Positions 54,746 to 63,444 of a stretch of 64,000 nt of DNA are shown in pieces. Origin of the DNA: Pseudanabaena sp. BC1403 (GTDB lineage: Bacteria; Cyanobacteriota; Cyanobacteriia; Pseudanabaenales; Pseudanabaenaceae). Each line of letters opens with the position of its first letter. Position 1 is the first letter of the stretch. The stretch is from contig NZ_PDDM01000004.1 of the NCBI RefSeq assembly GCF_002914585.1, forward strand, positions 124,001-188,000, read 5' to 3'. Made by a program: the position numbers and the translations under genes. The notes under the pieces were generated by a model. The model saw only the letters and a list, made by a program, of their open reading frames with translations. It had not been told where the DNA came from and made no database searches.

Positions 54746-55134
54746 AGTTTTTAATTGATTACAATCTCAAAGGTAAATCTTTAATCATTTGGGGTGTTGT
54801 AGCGGCTGAAGGTTGGCTGGAGCTAATAGAAATTAAATTTCTACAATTTGAGGAGGTGGGTTTGCCTCGTGATAGTAGTGATTTGTTAGTCTGGAATTTT
54901 GCTCAACAAAATCAAATGATTTTGATTACTGCTAATAGAAATATGAAGGGGAAAACTTCTTTAGAGCAGACAATTCGTGAAAGAAATACAGATATCAGTC
55001 TTCCAGTTGTGACCATTAGTAATGTGGATCGACTTGATGAGAAAGTGTATCGAGAGAAATGTGTGGCTAGTTTGATAGAAATTGGTCTTGATATAGATAA
55101 CTATTTAGGGGCGGGTCGTATTTTTATTCCTTAG
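54742..55134 (+). CDS. PIN-like (DUF5615-type) partner protein
   Basis: A 130-residue protein that starts MKFLIDYNLKG, with an acidic residue in the first strand as in DUF5615/PIN-like nucleases. MILITANRNMKG resembles the VTRDxDF motif, and a helical end follows. The third acidic ligand is unclear. Coupled to the DUF433 gene. The pair is proposed as a type II toxin-antitoxin system, without proof of toxicity. Confidence 0.7.
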   Translation: MKFLIDYNLKGKSLIIWGVVAAEGWLELIEIKFLQFEEVGLPRDSSDLLVWNFAQQNQMILITANRNMKGKTSLEQTIRERNTDISLPVVTISNVDRLDEKVYREKCVASLIEIGLDIDNYLGAGRIFIP

Positions 55135-55249
55135 TTATTGTTTGTGAGGCTTAAAGCTGAATAAAGCCATACCTCAATCAATTTTTACTAAGCCTAAACC
55201 TGATGTCAAATCTGAAACACAAGCAATTAACTTAATCGAAAAGAAGAAT

Positions 55250-56596
55250 ATGACTAGCCTCCCTGAGTCCGTTGACAATTCTCAACCACAAGACGAAGTT
55301 CCGACAACGGATTCTGCAATTACGGTAACTACTGAGAAGCCACAGAAAGGTAATTGGTGGGATGGGGCATTTGGTGCAGTTTCAGGAGCCGCAGGGGCAG
55401 TTGGTAATGCAGCTAGTGCGGTTGGTGGCACAGTTGCAGGGGCAGCTGGCTCTGTTGGGAATGCTGTTGGTGGGGCGGCTGGTGTCGTTGGTGGCACGGT
55501 TGCGGGTGCTGCGGGAAATGTTGGCGGGGCGATCGTGAGTGCGGGAAGTGCAGTTGGTGGGGTAGCTGGATCTGTCGGTAGTGCAGTCGGTGGAGCGGCA
55601 GTGGCAACCGCAGGAGCAGTCGGTGGTGCTGTTGGTGCATTTACTCAAACAGTTGGGGGTGCTGTCGTTGGTGGAATTTCATCAGCAACTAGTAGCGCAG
55701 GATCTGTGATCGAAACTGTTGGTAATAGCCCTCTAATTCGGAAAGCGGCTAAGGTATTTAATGCTGATTGGTTTCTGAAAATAATAGATCAGGTAGATGC
55801 TGTCGCATCAGAAGCCGAGGTACAGCGCTTAAAACAGCAATATCCCAATGAGTCAGCCTATCAAATCGCGCAAAGAATCATTGGACAAAAAGCCGTGTTT
55901 GCGGGTGCGTCTGGATTTGCTACCACGATTGTCCCTGGTTCTGCCGCAGCATTGTTTGCAGTTGATCTGGCTGCGACAACTTCGCTCCAAGCTGAGATGG
56001 TTTATCAAATTGCTTGTGCCTATGGAATGGATCTTAAAGATCCAGCTAGAAAAGGAGAGGTTGTCGCAGTATTCGGGTTAGCTTTTGGTGGCAAAATGGC
56101 AATCAAAGCAGGATTAGGACTGTTACGAAATATTCCCGTTGCAGGAGCCGTGATTGCTGCAAGCTCTGATGCAGTGATGCTTTACACACTTGGTCAAGCG
56201 AGTTGTTCTTTTTATGAGGCAAAACTAAACCCTGTCAACTTTGAAGAAAAATTGGTGGATATTCAAGTAGATAGTGAAGAGCGCTTAAAAAGTGCGATTC
56301 CACAAGAACAGATTATTGATCAAATTCTCGTTCATGTGATCTTGGCAGGTAATCAAGGTAGAAGTAAGGAAAATGTTTTGGCTGATTTAAAAGCGGCAAA
56401 TCTTAGACCAGAATCAATTGATGCGATCGCTGAGTATATGGATGCACCACTTCCACTTGAGATGTTACTAAAGGATATCAAGCCAGAGTATGCGTTATCT
56501 TTGTTTGCCCAATGCCAGAAATTTGCGATGTTAGATGGCATTATGACTCCTGAAGAAGCACGAGTAATTGAGATGATTCATCAGAAATTTGCTTAA
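55250..56596 (+). CDS. EcsC-like protein with a long Gly/Ala-rich N-terminal domain
   Basis: A 448-residue protein. After an acidic start, about 40-165 is a low-complexity Gly/Ala/Val/Ser region with recurrent GAVGGA and VGGTVAGAAG units (AAGxVGxA pattern). The remainder (about 170-448) resembles the EcsC family: QIAQRIIGQKAVFAGASGF, TIVPGSAAALFAVDLAATT and LQAEMVYQIACAYGM, then a helical C-terminus (FAMLDGIMTPEEARVIEMI). It may associate with membranes through the hydrophobic repeat. AAGAAGA precedes the ATG. Function unknown. The repeats raise GC content locally. Confidence 0.7.
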   Translation: MTSLPESVDNSQPQDEVPTTDSAITVTTEKPQKGNWWDGAFGAVSGAAGAVGNAASAVGGTVAGAAGSVGNAVGGAAGVVGGTVAGAAGNVGGAIVSAGSAVGGVAGSVGSAVGGAAVATAGAVGGAVGAFTQTVGGAVVGGISSATSSAGSVIETVGNSPLIRKAAKVFNADWFLKIIDQVDAVASEAEVQRLKQQYPNESAYQIAQRIIGQKAVFAGASGFATTIVPGSAAALFAVDLAATTSLQAEMVYQIACAYGMDLKDPARKGEVVAVFGLAFGGKMAIKAGLGLLRNIPVAGAVIAASSDAVMLYTLGQASCSFYEAKLNPVNFEEKLVDIQVDSEERLKSAIPQEQIIDQILVHVILAGNQGRSKENVLADLKAANLRPESIDAIAEYMDAPLPLEMLLKDIKPEYALSLFAQCQKFAMLDGIMTPEEARVIEMIHQKFA

Positions 56597-56697
56597 AGCG
56601 TCAATTTAAGGTGGTAGGCTTTTTGATGAAATATGTTAGACTGCATAGCTACTTTGGATAATTAAGTCAACCTTAAACGCAATAACAATTGAAATTT

Positions 56698-57798
56698 ATG
56701 AGAATGCGATCGCAAAGTCTTTTATCTTCTTTTGTGAATGTTGCGATCGCCGCAAATGTTTTTACTTTTATTTCGCTAAGTGGGAGTACTCAAAACCATA
56801 TCTTTGAGGCAAGTGCTCAGGAAGTAAAGGCAAATTCTGCCAATAAATCAAATCCCAATCGCTTTTTATTCATAGATTTACAAAACCATTGGTCTCGTTT
56901 GTTTGTCGAAGGTTTATTGTCACAGCCAGCTTTGAATGCTGTTTTAGTTAATCCTGATTCAATTAGCCAATTTCAGCCTGATCGCCCCATTACCCGCGCT
57001 GAACTTGCTAACTTGCTAGAGATCGCTTTTGCTAACCGCAATGCACCAAGAATTACCACAAGACTCAATGATCTTGCCACCAAAGCTGAAGTATTAGTGG
57101 CAATCTCCAGTCAGCTTAGTCTGAATAGCAAAGCCCATAAAACTCCTCAAACATATTTGCTTTCAATGTATCGCGATGCCCTGAAAGTCCCTGACTATGC
57201 TATTCCTGCGATCGCGACACTTACACAGCAAGGATTAGTCACTAATTATCCAGATCCTCGTGTTCTCGCACCTACTACGGCGATTACTAAAAGTGAACTT
57301 GTAGTACTTCTTTATCAAGCTCTGGCTTATCAAAAGAAATTGCCAGCTCTTGGCTCACTCTATACAATTAATCCCAATCGGCAACTGTGGGATCGTGAAC
57401 TGATGCAAATAACTCGTCTCGAAGTTAGCATCAGCAAGCGAAAGGTTACAGCCTTTCATGGTGAAATTCCTTTAAAAACCTATCCTGTAGCTGTAGGAAA
57501 GGAAGGCTGGAGCACCCCAATCGGCAATCATCGTGTTTTAGAGACTATTGAGTATCCTGCTTGGCAAAATCCTTTTACGGGTGACGTAATTCCTAGCAAA
57601 GATCCTGAAAATCCTTTAGGCGATCGCTGGATTGGCTTTTGGACAAATGGGAAGGATTGGTCTGGCTTTCATGGCACACCTAACCGCGCTTCTGTCGGTA
57701 CAGCTGCGTCTCATGGATGTATCCGTATGTACAACGAAGATGTTCGCGAATTATTTAGCCAAGTAACCGTGGGAACTATAGTGAGAGTATCACCATAA
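56698..57798 (+). CDS. L,D-transpeptidase (YkuD) with SLH-like segment
   Basis: A 366-residue exported protein. The signal peptide (about 1-45) is followed by an SLH-like region (about 50-190; FIDLQNHWSRLFVEGL, FQPDRPITRAELANLL) that binds the wall. A C-terminal YkuD catalytic domain follows: GKEGWSTPIGNHRV, FHGTPN and SHGCIRMYNEDV with the nucleophilic cysteine and histidine. It should make 3-3 peptidoglycan cross-links or anchor proteins. A TTG at 56689 would add three residues. Confidence 0.9.
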   Translation: MRMRSQSLLSSFVNVAIAANVFTFISLSGSTQNHIFEASAQEVKANSANKSNPNRFLFIDLQNHWSRLFVEGLLSQPALNAVLVNPDSISQFQPDRPITRAELANLLEIAFANRNAPRITTRLNDLATKAEVLVAISSQLSLNSKAHKTPQTYLLSMYRDALKVPDYAIPAIATLTQQGLVTNYPDPRVLAPTTAITKSELVVLLYQALAYQKKLPALGSLYTINPNRQLWDRELMQITRLEVSISKRKVTAFHGEIPLKTYPVAVGKEGWSTPIGNHRVLETIEYPAWQNPFTGDVIPSKDPENPLGDRWIGFWTNGKDWSGFHGTPNRASVGTAASHGCIRMYNEDVRELFSQVTVGTIVRVSP

Positions 57799-57829
57799 AA
57801 AAGGGGGCGCTTTGCGTCCCCTTTTTTAT
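57795..57829. terminator. Bidirectional terminator between L,D-transpeptidase and MBL genes
   Basis: Arms 57795-57810 and 57814-57829 pair with one G-T around loop TTT, with A/T tracts on both sides, between convergent genes. Confidence 0.75.
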
Positions 57830-57832
57830 TTT

Positions 57833-58615
57833 TTAAGCTTTTAAAACCCGCACTACAGTGGTTTGAGGCAAGCTACCCGCATTCAGCTCTATAGTTGAGC
57901 CTTCAAGTTTACGCACACTATCGGGGGGCATGAGTGCAAGAAACTCATCTACGGATGCTAATTGGCAAGAATTGCTAGATTTATCGGTACGGTAATAGGT
58001 AGGGATGACAATTCGTGGATTAAGCTCTTGCACGATCGCTCTAGCTTCGGCAGGAGAATAAGCTTTTAGTTGCATCGGATCTGTACCTTGAGTATTACCG
58101 CCAATCGGCAAAATCAAAACATCGGGACGACCCATTAAAATTCTTTGAGAGGCAGTGATAGGAGCTGCTGCTCCGCCTAAATGCACGATAAAAATACCCG
58201 ATTGCTTCCAGCGCCATGCCACATTGCGCCCAAATCTGCGACCACCAATGCGATCGTGATCCATTGTAATGCCTTGCAGATTAATCCCCTTCAGGTTATA
58301 AGAACCTGGCTCAGACAAAACTCGCGTATCTTTGGGGAGGTTCTCCAAATATCCTTCGTCAAGCAGCCGAGAACTAATCAAAATATAGTCAGATTTTGCT
58401 GTAGGAGAAGTCAATTTGGCAGTACAACCAGCAGGACGAAAAGGATGTGTTAAAAAACTGACATTATCTCCTGATATCAAAAATGACAGATGCCCCATCC
58501 ACTGAAGTCTTAGGGTTGAATTCGTTTGTGAATTAGCTGCATCAGCGATGATTCCTGCGGTAAATGCTGATATTAGTCCACCTTGAGCGAGTCGAAGAAT
58601 TTGTCTGCGGCGCAT
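57833..58615 (-). CDS. Tat-exported metallo-beta-lactamase-fold protein, metal motif missing
   Basis: A 260-residue protein with a twin-arginine-like start (MRRRQILRLAQGG) and hydrophobic signal to about residue 28. It resembles UlaG-like MBL hydrolases: LQWMGHLSFLISGD, ITMDHDRIGG, GIFIVHLGG, DVLILPIGGNT and PRIVIPTYYR. The usual HxHxDH metal loop after KSDYILIS is replaced by SSRLLDEG, and the final histidine (PxHY) is Tyr. Catalysis is therefore doubtful. It is convergent with the L,D-transpeptidase gene and exported to the periplasm. Confidence 0.85.
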   Translation of the reverse strand: MRRRQILRLAQGGLISAFTAGIIADAANSQTNSTLRLQWMGHLSFLISGDNVSFLTHPFRPAGCTAKLTSPTAKSDYILISSRLLDEGYLENLPKDTRVLSEPGSYNLKGINLQGITMDHDRIGGRRFGRNVAWRWKQSGIFIVHLGGAAAPITASQRILMGRPDVLILPIGGNTQGTDPMQLKAYSPAEARAIVQELNPRIVIPTYYRTDKSSNSCQLASVDEFLALMPPDSVRKLEGSTIELNAGSLPQTTVVRVLKA

Positions 58616-58678
58616 GTTGTTTAGTTAATTGATTGTTTTGGGTTATGTGGAGAATGTTTTACAACGGTACTTAAAGTA

Positions 58679-59278
58679 TTAGACTATGACGCTTAATCCT
58701 TTTAGGAAGTTTCGCAGCAAGTCTTTGCCTGCCTCAGTTAAGATGCTTTCAGGATGGAATTGTACGCCTTGAACGTGAGGATATTGTTTGTGTCGGACTC
58801 CCATGATTATGTCATCTTCAGTCCATGCTGTAACTTCAAGTACATCTGGACAGTTGTGACGATCAATAACCAAACTGTGGTAACGAGTTGCAGTGAATGG
58901 ATTGGCTAGACCTGCCAAAATACCGACTCCAGTATGATAAATTTGTGATGTCTTGCCATGCATTAAGTAAGGTGCGGAGACAACTTTTCCACCATACATC
59001 AAACCCATACTCTGATGGCCGAGACATACGCCCAATATCGGAGTATTTGCGTCCATTTCCCGAATAATATCTAAGGATACCCCTGCCTCTTCAGGGCGAC
59101 CAGGTCCTGGTGAAATTACGACTCCTGCGGGTTGAAGCTGTTTAACTTCTTCGATGCTTATTTCGTCATTTCGTTTAACTATAATTTCGCCTAATGTAGG
59201 GAATTCGGGTAATAATTCCCCAAGGTACTGTACAAGGTTATAGGTAAAGCTGTCGTAATTGTCGATAACAAGAATCAT
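58679..59278 (-). CDS. trpG: Anthranilate/aminodeoxychorismate synthase glutamine amidotransferase
   Basis: A 199-residue class I GATase subunit that supplies ammonia to TrpE or PabB. Catalytic C85 is in [10 protein letters not shown]; the His/Glu pair is in [27 protein letters not shown] and [16 protein letters not shown] are typical. The synthase partner is not linked, so the folate or tryptophan role (TrpG versus PabA) is not settled. Confidence 0.93.
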   Translation of the reverse strand: MILVIDNYDSFTYNLVQYLGELLPEFPTLGEIIVKRNDEISIEEVKQLQPAGVVISPGPGRPEEAGVSLDIIREMDANTPILGVCLGHQSMGLMYGGKVVSAPYLMHGKTSQIYHTGVGILAGLANPFTATRYHSLVIDRHNCPDVLEVTAWTEDDIIMGVRHKQYPHVQGVQFHPESILTEAGKDLLRNFLKGLSVIV

Positions 59279-59407
59279 GTTTACAGTGCTTGTATTTGTG
59301 AAGCTTATTTATGAAGCTTTGGGCTTAATAGCGATCGCTAATTTCTTACTCAAATTTAGCTTTCTCAATTTAACATTCTTTATCAAGAATTCAGACCAGA
59401 AAAGATT

Positions 59408-60322
59408 ATGAAACCAGTTTTGGGAGTTTTTGCGTCGGTCTTAGTAGTTGGTGTGAGTTATGCAGATGTTGCGATCGCGCAGCTGCGTGAAAAACCACCT
59501 CAAAAAGTTCAGATTCAGCAGCAGATTGTTGTTCCACCTAATGAAACTGCTGATCAGCTTTTGGAACGTGGTAATGCCTATGTGCGTTTGGGGAACTTGG
59601 AAGGGGCTGAGGTTATATTTCGGGCAGCGATCAAGAAAAACCCTGAACTCACAGCTGCTCATTACAATCTTGGTCTGGCTTATGCGCAGGGAGGCAAGCT
59701 CAAAGAGGCTATTCATTCTTTTCAACGGGCTACCAGACTTGAGCCAAAGTTTGCGATCGCCTACAGTAATTTAGGTGCAGCCCAGTTGCAGTCGGGCGAT
59801 CCTAACCAAGCAATACCAAATTTACAGAAAGCCGTTAGTCTTGACCCTAAACTTTCAGTTGCCTATTACAATCTTGGTTTAGCATTTAAAGAAAAAAAGG
59901 ATATCAACAAGGCGATCGCCAATCTCAATCAAGCCCTAAAGCTAAATCCCCAAGCGCCTGAAACAATTTATAACTTAGGTCTATTAATTCAAACTCAGGG
60001 TGATATTCAAAAGGCGATCTCTCACTATGCCAAAGCTCTGCAACTGAATCCCGAATATGCAGAGGCTTATTACAATTTGGGGGCGGCTTTATTAATTCAA
60101 GGTCAAACAGAAAATGCGATCGGGCAATTGCGTAATGCTTTGCAATTCCGTAAAGACTATGCTGAAGCTTATTATACGCTTGGTGTCGCTCAGGTAAGGG
60201 CTGGGAAAAAGCAAGACGCAATTCAATCTTTTATTCAAGCACAAGCTTATTTTAATCAGCAAAAAAATACTCAATGGGCGCAACAGAGCGATCGCCAAAT
60301 TCAACGATTACGCAGTAGCTAA
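59408..60322 (+). CDS. Exported TPR-repeat protein
   Basis: A 304-residue protein with an N-terminal signal-like hydrophobic start (1-24) and about seven tandem tetratricopeptide repeats (about 48-290: AAHYNLGLAYAQGG, AYSNLGAAQLQSG, AYYNLGLAFKEKK and others). TPRs form a protein-docking superhelix. A hairpin lies directly after its stop. Partner unknown; periplasmic location inferred from the signal. Confidence 0.88.
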   Translation: MKPVLGVFASVLVVGVSYADVAIAQLREKPPQKVQIQQQIVVPPNETADQLLERGNAYVRLGNLEGAEVIFRAAIKKNPELTAAHYNLGLAYAQGGKLKEAIHSFQRATRLEPKFAIAYSNLGAAQLQSGDPNQAIPNLQKAVSLDPKLSVAYYNLGLAFKEKKDINKAIANLNQALKLNPQAPETIYNLGLLIQTQGDIQKAISHYAKALQLNPEYAEAYYNLGAALLIQGQTENAIGQLRNALQFRKDYAEAYYTLGVAQVRAGKKQDAIQSFIQAQAYFNQQKNTQWAQQSDRQIQRLRSS

Positions 60323-60364
60323 TCGAGAAAATTTTTTTGTGAAGCAAAAAAATTTTCTCGATTA
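60320..60364. terminator. 20-bp perfect hairpin between TPR and WD40 genes
   Basis: Arms 60320-60339 and 60345-60364 pair perfectly around TGAAG. It contains both the TPR stop region and the end of the convergent WD40 gene. Confidence 0.8.
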
Positions 60365-61558
60365 TGGAACACTCCATATATGAATATTGCAATCTTCGCC
60401 GCCACTGACTAGAGTCTGTCCATCTTGACTGAGGGCGATCGCATTGATCAGATTGATATGTCCATTGAGAACTTGAATTGGTTCGCCTGTTTCTAAGTTC
60501 CAAACTCGAATTTCTTTATAACTGGCACTAATCAAAGTTTTGCCATCTCGACTAATCGTCAGCGACTTCACCCAACCCCAATGTCCTTCTAAGGTACGAA
60601 TCGCTCTACCCGTTTGCAAATCCCACACCTTAATGCGAGTATCGAGACCACCACTGACAAGGGTGCGTCCATCAGGACTAATTGCAAAGGAGAGAACTCG
60701 CGCTGAATGTCCGATAAATTCCCAGCGTTGTTTGCCAGAAATTAAGTCCCATACGCGAATAGTTGTGTCCCAACTGCAACTCGCGATCGCCTTACCATCA
60801 GGACTTAGAGCAACGGAATCGACTAGGCTTGTATGACCTCGCAGAGTGCGAATTTCTGTACCTGTTTTAATATCCCAAAGCTTAATCGTGGTGTCTTGAC
60901 TACCTGTCACTAAAGTTCTGCCGTTGGGCGTAATTGCTACAGAGTTGACATAGCCGATATGCCCCGTAAGCGTTAGTAGTTCTTTACCTGATCGCGCATC
61001 CCAGAGTTTAATAGTTTTATCGCGACTGCCACTGACTAATATCCTGCCATTAGCACTAAGGGCAATGGAAGTAACAATATGGTTGTGTCCGCGAATAGTG
61101 CCAATCTGCTTATGTTGAGTTCTGTCTTTCCCTAAGTCCCAAACCTTGATGGTGCAGTCTGCACCAGCACTATATAAAATCCTGCCATTGGCTGACAAAG
61201 CAAGAGAAGCGATCGCCTCGGCATGACCTTGCAAAGTATCGACGATATCAAATAGGTGATATTGACTATATTCGGCTAATACTTGACGGATATGAGATTC
61301 AGGTCTTCGCCAAAGTAATAAAAGAGCCGTGCGCTGTACTTTGAGCGATTCATCCTCTAAACCTCGTAAAACCAAGTTCAAACCTGTTTCGCCATAGTTG
61401 AGGGCTTCTTTAAGAGCGGCAATTCTGGGTGCGATCGCGGGACTGCTCAATCTTCTTTTTACACCGTCCAAACCGCCTAGCACCACAGCACCAAAAGGCG
61501 GTGGTACTTGACCTCCGAGAACTGCATCCTGTGCGGTTGGCTTTAGCTTGGCAATCAT
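60362..61558 (-). CDS. WD40-repeat protein with N-terminal helical segment
   Basis: A 398-residue protein (from ATG 61558; an ATG at 61588 inside a hairpin-like region would add ten). Residues about 30-105 are helical and HEAT-like (LKEALNYGETGLNLVLRGL). Seven WD40 repeats follow (endings IKVWDLG, IKLWDAR, IKLWDIK, IRVWDLI, IKVWDLQ, IRVWNLE, IHIWSVP), enough for one seven-bladed propeller. The scaffold function is unassigned. Confidence 0.9.
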   Translation of the reverse strand: MIAKLKPTAQDAVLGGQVPPPFGAVVLGGLDGVKRRLSSPAIAPRIAALKEALNYGETGLNLVLRGLEDESLKVQRTALLLLWRRPESHIRQVLAEYSQYHLFDIVDTLQGHAEAIASLALSANGRILYSAGADCTIKVWDLGKDRTQHKQIGTIRGHNHIVTSIALSANGRILVSGSRDKTIKLWDARSGKELLTLTGHIGYVNSVAITPNGRTLVTGSQDTTIKLWDIKTGTEIRTLRGHTSLVDSVALSPDGKAIASCSWDTTIRVWDLISGKQRWEFIGHSARVLSFAISPDGRTLVSGGLDTRIKVWDLQTGRAIRTLEGHWGWVKSLTISRDGKTLISASYKEIRVWNLETGEPIQVLNGHINLINAIALSQDGQTLVSGGEDCNIHIWSVP

Positions 61559-61574
61559 CTGTTCTTGATTCTCG

Positions 61575-61599
61575 GATAGGCGGCGCAAAGCCGCCTATC
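61575..61599. repeat. 10-bp hairpin near the WD40 gene start
   Basis: GATAGGCGGC (61575-61584) pairs with GCCGCCTATC (61590-61599) around a 5-nt loop, between the duplicated PTPS gene stop and the WD40 start. Confidence 0.6.
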
Positions 61600-61611
61600 T
61601 TGATTTTGGCA

Positions 61612-62484
61612 CTAGCCAACCTTGGCTAAAGCTTCTTCTAGTGAATGCTCTATGCCAGAAAGTTGATATTCGCCGTAAACTTCACAGGAGTTATTCGGGC
61701 TTTCAATCAACTTAATACTGTGCAACTTTGCGCCGATGTCGCGAATTGGCTGAGTCAAAACTTTTTGAACATAGACTGCAATATTTTCCGCAGTTGGGAC
61801 AACTTCTGCGAAGTAAGGAATATCTTTATTCAAGAAAGTATGATCCATTGGATCAAGGATATGTAGGTCTAAAGCTTTTTGAAAATCACTTAGATCCGCA
61901 ATCATGCCTGTGCGTGGGTCAATTTCGCCTGCAATAGAGACTTCTAAATGGTAATTATGTCCATGCCCATGTACACGAGCGCATTTGCCATAGATTGCAG
62001 TGTTTTCTTCGAGAGAGAGATTATCCAGTGCGAGGCGATGAGCGGCGGAAAAGTGAGTGCTAATCGTTAAATATGCTTGCATGTCGTTACCTTTGTAATC
62101 AGCCCAGAGTTCAGGTTGTTCGTATAAGCGAATATTGACCAATGGCAGATACGATTCTAGTCGCTGCCAAATGACGCGGGCAATATTTTCGGTAGTTGGT
62201 AAAGTCTGCTGAAACTCTTCCCATGCTTGGTTTAGATAGGAAAAATTTAGTTGAGTCGTGACTTCACGGGCGATCGTTTGCTTGACATCTGAGAGGTTAA
62301 GTACCATGCCAGTGTTATCAATCTCTCCTTGCATCCCAACGTACAGAACATAGTTATGACCGTGTGGTGGGAAGTTGGTACATGCTCCGAATTTCGCCAG
62401 ATTTTCTTCGTCTGGGATTTCGGGCAGCCAGTAACGATGACTAGCAGAAAACTCGGCACGGCGATTAATTACACATTTAGCCAT
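61612..62484 (-). CDS. Tandem-duplicated 6-pyruvoyltetrahydropterin synthase / QueD-like protein
   Basis: A 290-residue protein made of two PTPS-fold units. Domain 1 (about 1-130) has FSASHRYWLP and FPPHGHNYVLYV. Domain 2 (about 135-290) has FSAAHRLAL, CARVHGHGHNYHLEV and LDPMDHTFLN. Both have the zinc-binding His triad pieces and a cysteine before HGHNY. Thus it may act in queuosine (6-carboxytetrahydropterin) or pterin synthesis. The second domain resembles a canonical QueD more closely; the first may be structural. Confidence 0.87.
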   Translation of the reverse strand: MAKCVINRRAEFSASHRYWLPEIPDEENLAKFGACTNFPPHGHNYVLYVGMQGEIDNTGMVLNLSDVKQTIAREVTTQLNFSYLNQAWEEFQQTLPTTENIARVIWQRLESYLPLVNIRLYEQPELWADYKGNDMQAYLTISTHFSAAHRLALDNLSLEENTAIYGKCARVHGHGHNYHLEVSIAGEIDPRTGMIADLSDFQKALDLHILDPMDHTFLNKDIPYFAEVVPTAENIAVYVQKVLTQPIRDIGAKLHSIKLIESPNNSCEVYGEYQLSGIEHSLEEALAKVG

Positions 62485-62687
62485 CAGGAATTAGCCATTA
62501 AAAACAAGGCTTAGTGAATTGTAAATTTCTCTTAATACGTTAACATTTTCAGCGATCGCATCGAAACTAAGTATATTTGCTACTTTAAAATTGCTTGCGA
62601 TCAAAATTGCCGATTTGTTGCGATCGCTATAATTAAAAAATATCTTTAAAAGTCCCCTGCTGTCAGTGCGATCGCATTGTTTGAGCT

Positions 62688-63419
62688 ATGACACCAATTA
62701 TTGCCCCCGATCTTGAGTCTGTTCCAAAAATTCAAGAAATACAAAAAGAAATATTTTATCCTTCTGAGGATGGTGAACCCTTGGCAGAGACTTCTGTTCA
62801 TGCTGATGCGATTATTGCGACGGTGGCGGTGTTACGCAATTACTTAGCCGAAAAATTTGCAGAGCGATCGCCTGTTGTCCTTGCCGATCAGTTTTTGTAT
62901 TACGCGCAGGGTTTTCCTAGATTGCGGGTTGCGCCTGATGTGATGGTAATTTTTGATGTTCCGCAACAACCCTATGACAATTACAAAATTTGGGAAACGG
63001 GACAAGTTCCCAGTGTCATTTTTGAAATGACTTCTGCGAGTACACAAGCTCATGACCAAACGAAAAAGCGGGAGCTTTATGAAAGCATTGGAGTTCTAGA
63101 ATATTGGCTTTTCGATCCTAAAGGTGAATGGATTCCTGAAAAATTACGCGGTTATCGTCGTCAAGCGAATCTGCCAGAAAAGGAAGAAGATTCGCTGGTT
63201 TATGAGGCGATCGCTGATGGCTTGAGTCAAGTTTTAGGATTGCGTCTTGAAGTCGAAGGCTCTCTGATTAATTTCTATCGACAAGATAACGGTGAAAAGT
63301 TGTTAATCCCCAGTGAGTTATTTACTGCTTTGCAAGTACAAACTCAGAGAGCAGAAATTGCTGAGCAGGAGGTGCAAAAATTGCGCGATCGCTTAGCTAC
63401 ATTAGGTATCGAACCATAA
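62688..63419 (+). CDS. Uma2 / DUF820 family PD-(D/E)xK-fold protein
   Basis: A 243-residue protein of the Uma2 family abundant in cyanobacteria. The predicted nuclease core is RVAPDVMVIFDV (Asp), VIFEMTSAST (Glu) and KKRELYESIGVLEYWLFDP, followed by a coiled-coil-like C-terminus (QTQRAEIAEQEVQKLRDRLA). DNA cleavage has not been shown for most members. A two-module repeat follows downstream. Confidence 0.88.
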   Translation: MTPIIAPDLESVPKIQEIQKEIFYPSEDGEPLAETSVHADAIIATVAVLRNYLAEKFAERSPVVLADQFLYYAQGFPRLRVAPDVMVIFDVPQQPYDNYKIWETGQVPSVIFEMTSASTQAHDQTKKRELYESIGVLEYWLFDPKGEWIPEKLRGYRRQANLPEKEEDSLVYEAIADGLSQVLGLRLEVEGSLINFYRQDNGEKLLIPSELFTALQVQTQRAEIAEQEVQKLRDRLATLGIEP

Positions 63420-63444
63420 ATGATTTCATCACCATGTACCACCT

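Noticed and set aside
55382-55648. Antisense ORFs rich in Cys/Ser/Thr or Gln/His
   Set aside because: They are mirror images of the Gly/Ala repeat coding sequence of the EcsC-like gene.
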